Below, one piece after another: positions 6,865 through 7,409 of a stretch of 7,409 nt of DNA (the stretch's first letter is position 1; each line of letters begins with the position of its first letter). The translations under genes and the position numbers were made by a program. The notes beneath the pieces were generated by a model that had not been told where the DNA came from, searched no databases, and saw only the letters and a list, made by a program, of their open reading frames with translations. The stretch is from an uncultured Mycoplasmatota bacterium (GTDB taxonomy: Bacteria > Bacillota_I > Bacilli_A > RF39 > UBA660), in assembly GCA_947643295.1 (NCBI GenBank), contig CANRVM010000054.1, positions 1-7,409 on the forward strand. Direction: 5' to 3'.

Positions 6865-7409
6865 TTAAGATGACTTTTTATCTAACTTATATTCTAAAAA
6901 CTTATATAAATAATAAAGACAAGTATACTCCGCCCAAAAAGAAAAGATTAAATTACTTATTTGAATAAAGGCCAGTAAAGTATCATTTTGATATAATTCT
7001 TTTGCTACAGATAAATCTAGATGATTCGTAATCGCTAATGCCGCTACACACATAAAGCATAAATATAAAATAGATAAGGCAATGGAATTAATAATTCTTT
7101 TGGATTTAGACATCTTATTTGATAGTATCGTAACAATAAGAGCGATTGTAGTAATAATCATCATAAAAAAGTAAGTAACCATAGATGGAAAATACAAATA
7201 ACTTAAAAATACTTTAATAAAACTATCAATACAATATATGGCATAACTATGATAAGAAATAGCAATTCCTATTAAAAATCCTAGACATAGAATAGAAGAC
7301 ACAATTTTTACTATTTTATTATTTTTCTTAATATTTAAGACTGTAAACAAAAATAAAAGTATACTCAATATGAAAATTTCTATTCCTAAAAAAGAGGATG
7401 TGATATATT
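6865..7409 (-). CDS. Multi-pass membrane protein of unknown family, 5' end beyond the window
   Basis: I do not recognise this protein. The frame reads from the TAA at 6867-6865 to the right edge without a stop, giving 180 codons plus 2 bases. A TTG at 7368 could serve as a start, but it has no good ribosome site. The 13 codons upstream of it continue the same hydrophobic helix (SSFLGIEIFILSILLFLF), so the true start is most likely outside the window. About five transmembrane helices are visible. Counted from the TTG, they lie near residues -10 to 12, 20-45, 52-82, 92-113 and 130-157. Short Lys/Asn-rich loops separate some of them, and the tail is lysine-rich (YKLDKKSS). It ends 17 bases before uvsE and is probably in the same operon. 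There is no visible catalytic motif. Confidence 0.75.
   Translation of the reverse strand, partial: YITSSFLGIEIFILSILLFLFTVLNIKKNNKIVKIVSSILCLGFLIGIAISYHSYAIYCIDSFIKVFLSYLYFPSMVTYFFMMIITTIALIVTILSNKMSKSKRIINSIALSILYLCFMCVAALAITNHLDLSVAKELYQNDTLLAFIQISNLIFSFWAEYTCLYYLYKFLEYKLDKKSS

Noticed and set aside
7366..7368. TTG at 7368 as the true start of the membrane protein
   Set aside because: The frame stays open to the window edge and upstream codons continue the hydrophobic helix; no ribosome site is well placed.
1..7409. CRISPR array, tRNA, rRNA, riboswitch or insertion sequence
   Set aside because: I found no spaced direct repeats, cloverleaf pattern, transposase or terminal inverted repeats; almost all of the window is coding.

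Overview
The window is AT-rich (roughly 70% A+T by eye) with compact gene packing, strong purine Shine-Dalgarno sites and TAA/TAG stops. It looks like chromosomal DNA of a low-GC Firmicute, in the Bacilli/Clostridia/Erysipelotrichia range or an uncultured gut relative. Two signal- or membrane-anchored D,D-carboxypeptidases show a bacterium that makes peptidoglycan. All 14 tryptophans in the six unbroken genes are TGG, so the standard bacterial code is in use. I cannot name the species.

Left part (1-1089, minus strand): a decayed gene of the AlbA_2 (Schlafen-type) plus GHKL-ATPase family. It runs off the left edge. It carries an in-frame TGA at a conserved Trp, a frameshift in a G run about 20 bases later, and ATA where a start codon should be.

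Centre-left (1220-3565, minus strand): a two-gene operon with no gap between the genes. The first is a 577-residue fusion of a HipA-like protein kinase to a GNAT acetyltransferase. The second is a HAD-type 5'(3')-deoxyribonucleotidase-like enzyme. The operon has its own TATAAT promoter and no HipB-like antitoxin gene beside it. This is the best candidate for something not well described.

Centre (3715-5913): a divergent pair of peptidoglycan D,D-carboxypeptidases, one a serine enzyme (S11, PBP5/DacF type) and one a zinc enzyme (M15B, VanY type). They share a 90-base intergenic region that holds a promoter and an inverted repeat. An inverted-repeat terminator separates the S11 gene from the kinase operon.

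Right part (5888-7409, minus strand): uvsE, a UV damage endonuclease, lies 17 bases downstream of a gene for a small multi-pass membrane protein of unknown family. The membrane gene stays open to the right edge, so its start is outside the window. The 3' ends of uvsE and the VanY-type gene overlap by 26 bases. No stretch over 300 bases lacks a gene, and I see no RNA gene, insertion sequence or CRISPR array.
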